In this document: positions 44,813 through 53,618 of the stretch, one piece after another
Layout of the letters: every line of letters starts with the position of its first letter
Numbering within the stretch: the stretch's first letter is position 1
DNA from: Halovenus amylolytica
GTDB taxonomy: Archaea > Halobacteriota > Halobacteria > Halobacteriales > Haloarculaceae
Direction of reading: 5' to 3'
Assembly: GCA_004015825.1 (NCBI GenBank)
Contig: SAYS01000019.1
Coordinates: 28,331-92,330, forward strand
DNA length: 64,000 nt
Translations under genes and position numbers: made by a program
Notes under the pieces: generated by a model
Seen by the model: the letters and a program-made list of their open reading frames with translations, nothing else
Told to the model about the DNA's origin: nothing
The model's database searches: none

Positions 44813-44897
44813 TATAGCGGTCGACAGAACGTTTGATACTTCCAGCGACGGATCTGCGGTCGCTGATGAGTTATCAATATTTCTGTCGACCGGTATA
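44813..44897. terminator. Nested inverted repeat between convergent genes
   Basis: Arms 44813-44829 and 44881-44897 match in 16 of 17 positions (12 consecutive perfect pairs at 44818-44829 with 44881-44892). Inside, TGATA/TATCA (44834-44838 with 44872-44876) and CAGCGAC/GTCGCTG (44843-44849 with 44859-44865) pair in register. The whole 85-bp spacer therefore makes one long interrupted hairpin. It fills the gap between the SDR stop and the DUF7282 gene stop, so a bidirectional terminator is the simplest reading. Confidence 0.55.
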
Positions 44898-44906
44898 CGT
44901 TCCCGA

Positions 44907-46013
44907 CTACTTTTCGGCTTTCTCGTCCAGGTCGTCGTCGGCAGGCGCCGGGGGTTCACTGTCGAGATTCAGCCGTCTGTAGGCGTACGTTGCCAGTCCG
45001 CCGAGTCCCGCGACACCCGCAATCGGACCGAATCCGGGACCGCCGTCGTCGGCTGACTCGTCATCACTTTCGTTGTCGTCCGTGGTTTCGTTGTCCATGG
45101 TCCCATCGTCCATGGTACCGTCATCAGTCTCGTTGTCCGCAGTTCCGTCGTCCGTAGTTTCGTTCCCACTATCGTCCATCTCGCCGTCGTCCATTCCGTC
45201 GTCTGCGACCGTTACCGAGGCACTGTTGGTGACAGCGCCCTCTTCTGTGGTGTATGGTCCGTCCTCTTGACCCTCGGTCTCGACGAAATCGTAGGTCTCG
45301 TTGTCGTTCGAATCCCGGTGGGGCATCGCGATGAGGGTGTCGTCTTCTGTGAGTTCCTCGTCGAGTTGGATCTCGATATCCTCGTTCGTGCCAGCTTCGA
45401 GATAGTCGGAGACACCGACGACACTCGGGATCGTCTCCCCATCCAACAAACTGCTGTCGTGGATCGTGACGAAGCCGCCGTCGGCCATCCGGACGAAATC
45501 GACCGTGACCGACTGGCCTGCGGTTTCCTGATCGCTCATCAGGACTGCCGCGTCGCCCTCGACCTGGACTGCAGCGTCGTCGGTTACCGGCCCGCCATCT
45601 GCCGTGTACGGCCCGTCTTCCTCCCCTTCAGCGTCGACAAAATCGTAGGTCTGGTTGTCGTTCGTGTCGCGGTGGGGCATCGCGATGAGCGTATCGTCCT
45701 CGACCAGCGGATCGTCGAGTTCGACCTCGATCCCTTCGTGATCGCCGCTTTCGAGGTACTCACTCGTGCCGCGAACACTCCCGATAGCGTCGCCATCAGC
45801 GAGACTGCTGTCGTGGATCGTAATAAAACCGCCCTCGGGAAGGCTCGTCGAGTCGACGACGACAGTGGTTCCGTCTGTCGACTGGTCGCTGAACTCGACT
45901 GTCGCCGTTCCCTCCTGTGCTGCTGCCGTGGTCATCCCGAGACTGGTTGCGACGACTCCCGCGCTGATTCCTGCGAGTACTCTGCGCCGACGGGGACTTT
46001 CTGGCTCTTGCAT
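44907..46013 (-). CDS. Tandem DUF7282 surface protein with PGF-CTERM anchor
   Basis: 368 residues. A Tat-like signal (SPRRRRVLAGISAG) precedes two closely related DUF7282 repeats at ~35-145 and ~150-258. Both carry GGFxTIHDSSL and DDTLIAMPHRDxNDNxTYDF. A low-complexity Asp/Thr/Asn/Met linker (~262-325) follows, then the C-terminal signal GGPGFGPIAGVAGLGGLATY, which matches PGF-CTERM sorting by archaeosortase. A basic tail YRRLN and an acidic end follow. It is probably lipid-anchored at the S-layer. The function of DUF7282 is unknown. Confidence 0.83.
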   Translation of the reverse strand: MQEPESPRRRRVLAGISAGVVATSLGMTTAAAQEGTATVEFSDQSTDGTTVVVDSTSLPEGGFITIHDSSLADGDAIGSVRGTSEYLESGDHEGIEVELDDPLVEDDTLIAMPHRDTNDNQTYDFVDAEGEEDGPYTADGGPVTDDAAVQVEGDAAVLMSDQETAGQSVTVDFVRMADGGFVTIHDSSLLDGETIPSVVGVSDYLEAGTNEDIEIQLDEELTEDDTLIAMPHRDSNDNETYDFVETEGQEDGPYTTEEGAVTNSASVTVADDGMDDGEMDDSGNETTDDGTADNETDDGTMDDGTMDNETTDDNESDDESADDGGPGFGPIAGVAGLGGLATYAYRRLNLDSEPPAPADDDLDEKAEK

Positions 46014-46039
46014 TACATTCCAGTATATAGTGTCACTGA

Positions 46040-46077
46040 GATATAAAAGGGTGTCACATGAACGTCATTTATGTGAC
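46040..46077 (-). promoter_or_regulatory. Promoter and candidate operator of the DUF7282 gene
   Basis: On the minus strand a TATA box CTTTTATAT lies at about 46048-46040, 27-35 bases before the ATG at 46013, so the transcript is leaderless. Directly upstream, GTCACAT (46053-46059) and ATGTGAC (46071-46077) form a perfect 7-bp inverted repeat with an 11-base spacer, one helical turn plus. It overlaps the BRE side of the promoter, a natural place for a regulator. Confidence 0.5.
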
Positions 46078-46326
46078 CGATCGGGATAGTCATCAAATTC
46101 TATGTTTGTGGCTCATTGGCACGATACAGCTACTGCGCCTTCGTGATACGTTCTCCGTACAGCTACAGGGCTGGTGAAAATAATAGCGCCTGGCGCACTG
46201 TTTCGACCGTCGATCACCACATATGATAGGGTCCACAGGACTCCATAGCTGCACATAACTGGCCGTACCGGAACTGTTGAGAATTATATAAGTATTTGCG
46301 TAGTCGCCGTCTTCCCGGACGTACAG
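46078..46326. other. Divergent spacer, DUF7282 gene to metallophosphoesterase
   Basis: About 250 bases without an open frame of note. The only clear signal is a TATA box for the metallophosphoesterase, AATTATATAAG at about 46282-46292, some 35 bases before its ATG. No repeat or RNA fold was recognised in the rest. Confidence 0.4.
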
Positions 46327-47325
46327 ATGGCAACCGAGAACCGCACCGAGTCCGGTGCTGGCTCCGCTGGTGTGTTTCCGTCCGACGGTGTGACACTCGC
46401 CCGCTTCGACCGCCCGACTGGAACAGGGACCACCCTCATGGTCGTGTCAGATCCACATCTGTCCGCGACCGCCCACGGAACACTCAAGATGTACCACCGG
46501 GCAAAACAGCGGTTCCAGATGGCAGTTGCCGATGCCCATCGACTCGACGTCGACGCCTTCGTCGTTGCCGGGGATCTCACGAAAGCCGGCACGGACAGGG
46601 AACGTGCGCTGGCGCGGGATCTGCTGGGGATCGCCCCCCGGCCGACAGTCACGGTGCCGGGGAACCACGACGTCACCCCGGCCGGCGAGACTGGCTTCGA
46701 CTCCGGCGAGGAGTTTGCCACGTGGCAGGGAGCCAGTAGCTACCCGCAGTCACACCCGCTAGACTCGCTTGTGGTTCGCGCGTTCGACACCACTGCTCCC
46801 GCTGCACGGAGCGGTCGTGTCGGTTCCGAGACCCTCCAGACACTCGACGGAGAGCGGATCGCAGCCCCACAGATCGCGGTGATGCACCATCCCCTGGCTG
46901 CTGTTCCACGGCCCTTCCGGTCGGAACTCGCGGCTGTCGACTACCGTGTCGAGAACCCGGCTTCGACTGCCGACGTGCTCGCCGATTCGGGGATCGAGCT
47001 GGTTCTCACGGGTCATCTCCACTGGCCCTATGCAACCGAGTACCGTGGGCTGAATGTCGTCGGTGCGCCGGGGTGTGCCTCGTTCCCGCCCGCGTATCTG
47101 CTGGTCCACGTCAGCCCGGCGGGGACGACTGTCTCGCTCGTTCCACTTGCCGGGGCGAATGGAGTTGCAGAGGCCTACGAGTACGCACTCGACGACGACC
47201 TGCGTGGGTCCTTGATCCAGCAGGTAGTCAGAGACGGCTATTTTGGGGAGTTTCCGCTCGTCGATCAGCAGACGATGGCCCCTGCCGACACACCGGCCCT
47301 TCACTCGACCGGGACGCCACAGTAA
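46327..47325 (+). CDS. Calcineurin-like metallophosphoesterase
   Basis: 332 residues, soluble. All five metal motifs are present: VVSDPHLS (Asp and His, near residue 40), VAGDLTKAG, PGNHDV, MHHPL and TGHLHWP. A Thr/Ser-rich, variable N-terminus precedes them. The fold hydrolyses phosphoesters such as cyclic nucleotides or nucleic acids. The specific substrate cannot be named. Confidence 0.88.
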   Translation: MATENRTESGAGSAGVFPSDGVTLARFDRPTGTGTTLMVVSDPHLSATAHGTLKMYHRAKQRFQMAVADAHRLDVDAFVVAGDLTKAGTDRERALARDLLGIAPRPTVTVPGNHDVTPAGETGFDSGEEFATWQGASSYPQSHPLDSLVVRAFDTTAPAARSGRVGSETLQTLDGERIAAPQIAVMHHPLAAVPRPFRSELAAVDYRVENPASTADVLADSGIELVLTGHLHWPYATEYRGLNVVGAPGCASFPPAYLLVHVSPAGTTVSLVPLAGANGVAEAYEYALDDDLRGSLIQQVVRDGYFGEFPLVDQQTMAPADTPALHSTGTPQ

Positions 47326-47329
47326 CGGA

Positions 47330-47683
47330 CTAGTTTTCGGGCTGGCCCTGCCACCGATGGATCACAGAGCCAGCGACGATATCGACGAAGCCGAAGACGA
47401 CGGCGGCACCGCCCAACTGCTGGGCCCCCAGGCCGAGCCCAGCGGCCGTCGTCGCTTCGATGAGCCCGATTACACCGAGTGCACCGATGCCGACAAACAG
47501 CTGGACGAGCCAGCTCTCACGGTCGTAACTCGCGATCGCTCCGGCGACAGCGAGGACGACGAGTACTCCGGCGGCGAGCGAAAAGGAGAGTCCAGTACCG
47601 AGTACTGCGAGTGTGACGCCACCGACGACGACCCCCACACCGGCACTCCGGAGTCGGAGCATCGCTGGTGTGTCGACCATCAT
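47330..47683 (-). CDS. Four-helix membrane protein, unknown function
   Basis: 117 residues made of about four hydrophobic helices (~12-30, 33-50, 62-80 and 85-108) with short loops and the end HRWQGQPEN. It overlaps the arsenate-reductase-like gene by four bases (ATGA) and so is probably translated with it. The ancestral stop of the upstream gene lay immediately before this ATG. There is no recognised domain. A transport role cannot be claimed. Confidence 0.7.
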   Translation of the reverse strand: MMVDTPAMLRLRSAGVGVVVGGVTLAVLGTGLSFSLAAGVLVVLAVAGAIASYDRESWLVQLFVGIGALGVIGLIEATTAAGLGLGAQQLGGAAVVFGFVDIVAGSVIHRWQGQPEN

Positions 47684-48135
47684 TCAGGCCGACTGTTGCT
47701 GGCTACTCTCGTCGTGTTGCTGACTGATCTCGTCGGTTGCTGACTGATCTCGTCGAACAGTTCGCACACGCGCTCGCGAATCTGGTCGCGGATCTCCCGG
47801 ACACGCTCCGGTGACTCGCCGTCGGGGTCGGGCAGCGCCCAGTCCCGGACGTCTGTGTCTGCGTCGAGCGAAAGTGTCGAACAGCCCATCGTGAGCACGA
47901 TATCACAGGCTTCGAGCTCCTCGGTCGACACCGCCTGTGGTGTCCGATCGGAGAGGTCGATGCCGAGTTGCTGCATGGTCTCGACGACTTCGGGGTGAAC
48001 CTCGTCGGCTGGATCGGTCCCACCGCTGACGATCTCGACACCGTCGAGGCTGCGTTCGCTTCGTTCCTGTTCGGCAAACGCCGTCGACATCTGTGAGCGT
48101 CCGGCGTTCTGCACACAGACAAAGGCAATTCGCAT
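47680..48135 (-). CDS. Low-molecular-weight phosphatase / arsenate reductase-like protein
   Basis: 151 residues. The P-loop CVQNAGRSQMS (Cys7 and Arg13) and the later DPDG loop near residue 110 fit the LMW-PTP/ArsC (thioredoxin-coupled) family. VLTMGCSTLSL includes a second cysteine of the ArsC type. It may reduce arsenate or act as a phosphatase. The last ~17 residues (PTRSVSNTTRVASNSRPE) come from a frame shift caused by a perfect 20-bp tandem duplication (47716-47735 and 47736-47755). Removing one copy restores an ending HDESSQQQSA with its stop next to the downstream ATG. Confidence 0.85.
   Translation of the reverse strand: MRIAFVCVQNAGRSQMSTAFAEQERSERSLDGVEIVSGGTDPADEVHPEVVETMQQLGIDLSDRTPQAVSTEELEACDIVLTMGCSTLSLDADTDVRDWALPDPDGESPERVREIRDQIRERVCELFDEISQQPTRSVSNTTRVASNSRPE
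47716..47755. repeat. 20-bp perfect tandem duplication in the arsenate-reductase-like gene
   Basis: The unit GTTGCTGACTGATCTCGTCG occurs twice in succession (47716-47735 and 47736-47755). Because 20 is not a multiple of three, it shifts the frame of the gene on the minus strand and changes its C-terminus. Both copies are identical, so the event is probably recent. Confidence 0.95.
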
Positions 48136-48218
48136 ACGCTCATTACAGCTGTTCTGGGCTTCATTGTTTCTATGTGCTGACTGTAACAGAATAGAATAAT
48201 ACCTTCATGATTGATTTA

Positions 48219-48295
48219 TATATCCGAACGTAGTACTACATATTTCGATATATACCTTGTATCCGGAATATATATCAATTAGCACAGTATTTATA
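48219..48295 (+). promoter_or_regulatory. pst operon promoter region with imperfect inverted repeat
   Basis: A TATA box TATTTATA at 48288-48295 predicts a transcription start right at the pstS ATG (48319), so the message is leaderless. Upstream, TATATCCGAA (48219-48228) and TTCGATATA (48244-48252) form an inverted repeat with one extra base. Phosphate-responsive haloarchaeal pst promoters are known to need an upstream element (P-box), and this repeat is a candidate. The 180-bp spacer is strongly A+T-rich. Confidence 0.5.
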
Positions 48296-48318
48296 CATCT
48301 CTTCGTTTGTTGCATGTG

Positions 48319-49350
48319 ATGGCAGACCAAAACTCCGAGGTGGTTTCAGGTGCAACGCGGCGCAAATTTTTGACTGTGGCTGGCAGCACTGGTGCACTTG
48401 CACTGGCTGGCTGTACCGAAAGTAGCAGTGACGACGATGACAGTGGTTCCGACGATGGCAGTAGTTCCGATGGCGGCAGTACGAACGGTGGCGATTCCCT
48501 GTCTGGAGTTGTCGAAATCACAGGAAGCAGTACGGTGTTCCCGGTTTCGGATACGATGGCCGAGAACTTCATGGACGAGCATCCCGACGTGAACGTGACC
48601 GTGGATTCGACCGGGAGCGGTGGTGGGTTCGACAACCACTTCTGTCCCGGACAATCCGATCTCAACGGTGCCTCTCGCCCGATTTCTGACCAGGAGACCG
48701 AACAGTGTACCTCCAACGACGTCCAACCGGTCGAGTTCGAGATCGCGCAGGACGCGTTGACGATGGCGGTCAACAACGATAACGACTGGGTCGACTGTAT
48801 GACCTTCGACGAGATGTCCCAGATCTGGCGCGAAGACGGTGTCGAGAACTGGTCCGATATCCGCGACGAGTTCCCCGACGAACCGTTCGAACTCTACGGG
48901 CCGGCCGACACCTCCGGGACATACGACTGGTTCAATGCGAACGTCATCGGCGAGGAGTACGGTCACACGACCAACCACGAGCCAACCGAAGAAGACGACC
49001 TCATCGTCCAGGGTATCCGGGACAACGTCGCCGGGATGGGATATTTCGGATACGCCTACTACAGCTCTAACGAGGAAGAAGTGAAAGCCCTCGACGTACG
49101 AGCCTCCGAAGACGATCCGTGTGGCTCTCCTGGACTCGATACGGCCAAAGAAGGAACCTACCCGATGGCACGCCCGCTTTTCATCTACGCGAACGAGGAG
49201 CAACTCCAGCGTGATGAGTTCTACGAGTTCATGCGGTTCTATCTCGAGGAAGCAGAGAAAGATCTCGTCTCGGAAATCGGATACGTTCCGTCGAACGCCG
49301 ATATGGTTGAGGAGAACCTCCAGAAACTCGATGAAGCGGCAGGCAGATAA
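48319..49350 (+). CDS. pstS: Phosphate ABC transporter substrate-binding lipoprotein
   Basis: 343 residues. The Tat signal RRKFLTVAGSTG runs into a lipobox LALAGC, so the mature protein is anchored by lipid outside the cell. An Asp/Ser/Gly-rich spacer follows. The binding protein has the PstS signatures ITGSSTVFPVSDTMAE near residue 74 and TGSGGGFDNHFCPGQSDLNG. It captures phosphate for PstC and PstA. The ATG at 48319 is used. The frame opens four codons earlier at a TTG. It is the first gene of a six-gene operon with 19 bp to pstC. Confidence 0.95.
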   Translation: MADQNSEVVSGATRRKFLTVAGSTGALALAGCTESSSDDDDSGSDDGSSSDGGSTNGGDSLSGVVEITGSSTVFPVSDTMAENFMDEHPDVNVTVDSTGSGGGFDNHFCPGQSDLNGASRPISDQETEQCTSNDVQPVEFEIAQDALTMAVNNDNDWVDCMTFDEMSQIWREDGVENWSDIRDEFPDEPFELYGPADTSGTYDWFNANVIGEEYGHTTNHEPTEEDDLIVQGIRDNVAGMGYFGYAYYSSNEEEVKALDVRASEDDPCGSPGLDTAKEGTYPMARPLFIYANEEQLQRDEFYEFMRFYLEEAEKDLVSEIGYVPSNADMVEENLQKLDEAAGR

Positions 49351-49369
49351 CTCGACGGAGTAATCTCTA

Positions 49370-50332
49370 ATGAGTAACGAGTCGACCGATCTGCAACTTG
49401 CGGGTGGGGAACAGAGTCGCAAGGCCCGGGAGCGGCTGTATCGGTACATCTTTTTGAGCTGTGCAGCGTTGACTGTCTTCATCACGACCGGAATTTTCGT
49501 CACGCTCACAGTGGATGCAGTCAAGTTCTTCAGTACAGTTCCGCCGGTCGATTTCCTGACCGGCACCACCTGGCGGGTCAGCAGAGGGGAGTTCGGTGTG
49601 TTGCCTCTCGTCTTCGGGACGCTCGCGGTGACTGTGATCTCTGCACTCGTCGCGATTCCAACTGGTGTCCTCGCTGCAGCCTATCTTAGCGAGTACGCGA
49701 GTGCTCGTACACGCGCGATCCTCAAACCTGGTCTCGAGATTCTCGCCGGCATCCCGACTGTCGTCTACGGCTATCTCGCACTGGTCTATTTCACGCCATT
49801 TCTTCGCACGCTGGGGATCAACGCCGGGACGTTCAATATCTTGAGTGCGTCGATTCTCGTCGGTATACTGATTATCCCGATGGTGTCGTCGCTCTCGGAG
49901 GACGCCATGAGTTCGGTGCCCGACTCACTTCGTGAGGCGAGTTACGGGCTGGGCGCGACGAAATTCGACGTGACGATCGGAGTCGTCATCCCGGCGGCAG
50001 CATCGGGGATCTTCGCGTCGTTTATCCTCGCGCTGTCGCGAGCAATCGGCGAGACCATGGTCGTCGCCATGGCGATGGGCCTCCGGCCACGGATGCCTTC
50101 GACGGCCACGGGTCCGTTCGGAATCCCGTACATCCAGCCGATGGAGACGGTGACAACCTCGGGACAGACGATGACTTCTGCGATGATTCAGGCTGTAGAG
50201 GCCGACGCTGCCGTCTCTCCGGTCGTCGGCCAGAGTCTGTTCGCGCTCGGACTGACGCTGTTCGTGATGACCTTCGCTATGAACTTCCTTAGCAACCGTA
50301 TCGCAAACCGCTACCGGGAGGAGTATCAATGA
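49370..50332 (+). CDS. pstC: Phosphate ABC transporter permease PstC
   Basis: 320 residues with six transmembrane helices. The ABC permease loop is visible as SYGLGATKFDVTIGVVIPAA (EAA motif, near residue 190), followed by ALSRAIGETMVVAMAMG. Pro- and Ala-rich helices such as VISALVAIPTGVLAAAYLSE fit the PstC family. A GGAG sequence lies 12 bases before the ATG. The next gene starts 33 bp later. Confidence 0.95.
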   Translation: MSNESTDLQLAGGEQSRKARERLYRYIFLSCAALTVFITTGIFVTLTVDAVKFFSTVPPVDFLTGTTWRVSRGEFGVLPLVFGTLAVTVISALVAIPTGVLAAAYLSEYASARTRAILKPGLEILAGIPTVVYGYLALVYFTPFLRTLGINAGTFNILSASILVGILIIPMVSSLSEDAMSSVPDSLREASYGLGATKFDVTIGVVIPAAASGIFASFILALSRAIGETMVVAMAMGLRPRMPSTATGPFGIPYIQPMETVTTSGQTMTSAMIQAVEADAAVSPVVGQSLFALGLTLFVMTFAMNFLSNRIANRYREEYQ

Positions 50333-50353
50333 TCTGGACAGACCGTACCGAAC

Positions 50354-50362
50354 GGAGGGTGA
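50354..50362 (+). promoter_or_regulatory. Strong ribosome-binding site of pstA
   Basis: GGAGGGTGA three bases before the ATG at 50366 closely matches the haloarchaeal anti-Shine-Dalgarno complement GGAGGTGA. Most genes here are leaderless or lack such a site, so it fixes the pstA start and marks it as an internal operon gene. Confidence 0.7.
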
Positions 50363-50365
50363 GAA

Positions 50366-52084
50366 ATGGCGAGTGAACCGACAGACGGCGGTACTGCTTC
50401 TGACCGTCCCACGCTGACCATGTCGATCAGCCAGCTTCGTGGTCGGATCTTCGAACTTATCTCTGCCGGCGCGACCATCTTCGGTATCACAGTCGTGATG
50501 GGGATGCTGGTCTACGTCGCCAGAGATGCGCTCCGGCTGGGTGCGGCGGATCCGGGCTGGTATCTGGTTTTCTTCTGGACGCTTGTAGTGCCGTCACTCG
50601 GCATGGCCGGGTACTTTGCGGTCCGTGACCGTGCCGCAGGCAGCGTTGCCTACGCAGCGACGGGGATTCCCGTCATCGGCATCCTCGTGGCGGGTGGACT
50701 CGTCATCGTATTCACGGAGCTGATCGATCCCCAGGAGTGGCTGGCACTCGTTTTCGCGCTCGTGGTTGCAGGCGCAATCATCAGCGCCCACCAGCGCTAC
50801 CGCCCGCAAGCGACTTTCGAGCGACTCCTCGTTCTGTTCCTGACGCCGATTCTGACACTCTACGGCATTCCGGCTCTCTCGGTGGATCGAGCGATTACGA
50901 CGCCGCTTACGGGTACGGAACTGTTCACACTCTCTTTTTCGACGCCCGCACTGTTGCCGAGTGTCCGTGAACTCCTCTTTGTACTGCCGATTCTGCCGGC
51001 TGGCTGGATACTGCTGCTCGGGACAGTCACGGCGCCGCTAGCCTACGGCTTTGGACGGCTGATCGCCGCCCGCCGCGATGACGAGCGCGGACGGCTCGAA
51101 CTCGTTGCTGTCGCCGTCACTGTTGTCGCGATCGCGGCGAATATCGGCCCGCTCGTCGGCCTCTCCGCGGAAGGTACGATCCTTGTCACGACGGCGCTTC
51201 TCGTTCCGACTCTGACCTATCTTGAGGGCGTGGTCCGTCGACGCGAGGGATTCGCGGGACTTGCGTTCCCGGTCGTTCTCGTCGGCGGGACATTCGTGGG
51301 AGCGGTTCTGGCGACCAGCCTCGGATTCGCGAGCCCCGACCCCTGGCTCGACTGGTCGTTCCTGACGAGTGCTCCCTCACGCACTCCCGAAGACGCCGGT
51401 ATGTACCCACCGCTGGTTGGCTCTATTCTGATCGTCATCGTCATCGCAATGAGTGCGTTTCCGGTCGGTGTCGGTGCAGCCATCTATCTCGAAGAGTACG
51501 CACCGGACTCGGGCCGACTCGGCCGCTTCGTTGACTTCCTTGAGGTCAACATCGGGAATCTCGCAGGTGTCCCCTCTATCGTCTACGGACTACTCGGGCT
51601 CGCACTCTTCGTCAACGGGGTCGGACTGCGCGACGGGATCGTCATCGTCGCCGGTCTCACGATCGGACTGTTGATTCTCCCGATCGTCATCATCTCATCA
51701 CAGGAGGCGATCAAGGCGGTCCCGGATTCACGTCGAGAGGCATCCTACGGGATGGGCGCGACCCGCTGGCAGACGATCCGGCACGTCGTCTTGCCGGAGG
51801 CATTCCCCGGGATTCTGACTGGCACGATTCTCGCGATGGGCCGTGCGATCGGTGAGACGGCACCGCTTCTCATGATCGGTGTCGCCGACAGCGTTCGCTC
51901 GGTACCCGACGGCTTTTTCGATATCGCTGCCGCGATGCCAGCACAGATCTTCTCGTGGAAGAGCGAACTGGCACCGGAGTTCCGAACTGGTGTCATGGCC
52001 GCCGGGGTGATCACGCTCCTCGTGGTCTTGCTCGTCATGAACGGCACCGCAATCGTGCTCCGAAATAAATATCAACGAGAGTAG
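50366..52084 (+). CDS. pstA: Phosphate ABC transporter permease PstA (extended)
   Basis: 572 residues, about twice the bacterial length. The C-terminal half (~300-572) is the true permease with the EAA loop [20 protein letters not shown] near residue 462 and [15 protein letters not shown]. The N-terminal ~300 residues add about seven extra helices and no known transport motif. Such long PstA forms occur in other haloarchaea. The role of the extra helices is unknown. Confidence 0.93.
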   Translation: MASEPTDGGTASDRPTLTMSISQLRGRIFELISAGATIFGITVVMGMLVYVARDALRLGAADPGWYLVFFWTLVVPSLGMAGYFAVRDRAAGSVAYAATGIPVIGILVAGGLVIVFTELIDPQEWLALVFALVVAGAIISAHQRYRPQATFERLLVLFLTPILTLYGIPALSVDRAITTPLTGTELFTLSFSTPALLPSVRELLFVLPILPAGWILLLGTVTAPLAYGFGRLIAARRDDERGRLELVAVAVTVVAIAANIGPLVGLSAEGTILVTTALLVPTLTYLEGVVRRREGFAGLAFPVVLVGGTFVGAVLATSLGFASPDPWLDWSFLTSAPSRTPEDAGMYPPLVGSILIVIVIAMSAFPVGVGAAIYLEEYAPDSGRLGRFVDFLEVNIGNLAGVPSIVYGLLGLALFVNGVGLRDGIVIVAGLTIGLLILPIVIISSQEAIKAVPDSRREASYGMGATRWQTIRHVVLPEAFPGILTGTILAMGRAIGETAPLLMIGVADSVRSVPDGFFDIAAAMPAQIFSWKSELAPEFRTGVMAAGVITLLVVLLVMNGTAIVLRNKYQRE

Positions 52085-52089
52085 TACCA

Positions 52090-52956
52090 ATGTCACAGCC
52101 AACAACAGACTCCGCGACCGAAGAAACGGCCGAATCGGACGACAGACTCATCGAAACAGAGGTCTCAGTTTCCGAAACGGTGACACAGCCCGCTGGCGCA
52201 TCGACGATCATCGACGTTGGGGATTTGAGTGTGTACTACCACGACGACCAGGCGTTACGGTCAGTCTCGATGGAGATTCCGGAACGCCAGGTTACCGCAC
52301 TCATCGGCCCCTCGGGGTGTGGCAAATCGACGTTCCTGCGCTGTCTCAACCGGATGAACGATCTCATTGATGCCGCCCGTGTCGATGGCACGGTCGAACT
52401 ACTGGGTCAGAACGTCTACGACGACGACGTCGATCCTGTTGCCCTCCGCCGGCGGATCGGAATGGTCTTTCAGGAGCCGAACCCGTTCCCGAAGAGCATC
52501 TACGACAACGTCGCCTACGGGCTTCGCGTCCAGGGGAAAGCCGACGATATCGATCTGGACGCGGAAGTCGAACGGGCACTCCGCAGCGCAGCGCTGTGGG
52601 ACGAAGTCAAAGACCAGCTCGACAAGTCGGGGCTGGAACTCTCCGGCGGTCAGCAGCAACGACTCTGTATCGCGCGTGCGATCGCGCCCGACCCCGAAGT
52701 TATCCTGATGGACGAGCCGGCCTCGGCGCTCGACCCGGTCGCGACCTCGAAAATCGAGGATCTGATCGACGACCTCGCCGAGGAGTACACCGTCATCATC
52801 GTCACCCACAACATGCAACAGGCCGCCCGGATCTCCGACAAGACGGCGGTCTTCCTGACGGGTGGTGAACTCGTCGAGTTCGACGACACACAGACGATCT
52901 TCGAGAACCCCGCCGATCCGCGCGTCGAGGATTACATCACCGGCAAATTCGGATAA
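52090..52956 (+). CDS. pstB: Phosphate ABC transporter ATP-binding protein
   Basis: 288 residues. Walker [10 protein letters not shown] (73-81), Q-loop [11 protein letters not shown], signature LSGGQQQR near residue 187, Walker [13 protein letters not shown], and the H-loop His in [13 protein letters not shown] are all intact. The N-terminal ~35 residues are an acidic extension. It powers phosphate import. The stop overlaps phoU by one base (TAATG). Confidence 0.97.
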   Translation: MSQPTTDSATEETAESDDRLIETEVSVSETVTQPAGASTIIDVGDLSVYYHDDQALRSVSMEIPERQVTALIGPSGCGKSTFLRCLNRMNDLIDAARVDGTVELLGQNVYDDDVDPVALRRRIGMVFQEPNPFPKSIYDNVAYGLRVQGKADDIDLDAEVERALRSAALWDEVKDQLDKSGLELSGGQQQRLCIARAIAPDPEVILMDEPASALDPVATSKIEDLIDDLAEEYTVIIVTHNMQQAARISDKTAVFLTGGELVEFDDTQTIFENPADPRVEDYITGKFG

Positions 52957-53618
52957 TGCCCCGTACCAGTTACCAGGACGAGCTCGCGACACTGCGCGGT
53001 GAGGTGGGCGCGATGGCGGATCTAACTCTCGACCGGTACTGGGAGGCAGTCGAAGTGTTGGAGTCGGGCGACCCACAGCAGGCCCAGCGGATCATCGACG
53101 GTGATACGGAGTTGAACGACTGGTATCTCGACATCGAACGGGAGTGTATCGATCTGATCGCGCTCCAGCAGCCACTCGCGAGCGATCTCAGATTCGTCGC
53201 CTCGTCGTTCAAGATCGTCACCGATCTGGAGCGGATCGGTGATCTGGCCTGTAATCTGGCGGAGTACGGGCGAGAACTGGGCGGAACGACCGACGTCGAT
53301 GTCGAACCGATCGCTCGGCTGGCAGGTGAGATGGTCGAGGCGGCGATGGCGGCGTACACGACGGCGGACGCCGACACTGCGCGGTCGGTTGTTGTACGGG
53401 ACGAACAGCTAGACGGACAGTGCAAGCGTGCAAGTGAGACGATCGTCCGACAACTCGTGACCGACGGTGTGGGGGCCGAACCGATCGACCAGCGCCTCCA
53501 GCGCGTCTCTCGACTGCTCGTGACGATTCGGGATATCGAACGCGTCGGTGATCACGCGGTCAACATCGCCGCGCGCACGCAGTACATGATCGAAAACGAC
53601 GACGACCTCATCTACTGA
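52956..53618 (+). CDS. phoU: Phosphate uptake regulator PhoU
   Basis: 220 residues, two three-helix PhoU repeats. The metal-binding motif E/DxxxD appears in SFKIVTDLERIGDLACNLAEYGR (first repeat) and VTIRDIERVGDHAVNIAART (second). It restrains PstSCAB transport when phosphate is ample. It is overlapped by one base on both sides, which indicates tight translational coupling with pstB and the AbrB-PhoU gene. Confidence 0.95.
   Translation: MPRTSYQDELATLRGEVGAMADLTLDRYWEAVEVLESGDPQQAQRIIDGDTELNDWYLDIERECIDLIALQQPLASDLRFVASSFKIVTDLERIGDLACNLAEYGRELGGTTDVDVEPIARLAGEMVEAAMAAYTTADADTARSVVVRDEQLDGQCKRASETIVRQLVTDGVGAEPIDQRLQRVSRLLVTIRDIERVGDHAVNIAARTQYMIENDDDLIY

Noticed and set aside
45060..45200. 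Short tandem repeat near the 3' end of the surface protein gene
   Set aside because: It codes for the in-frame Asp/Thr/Asn linker and the units are imperfect, so it is ordinary low-complexity sequence.
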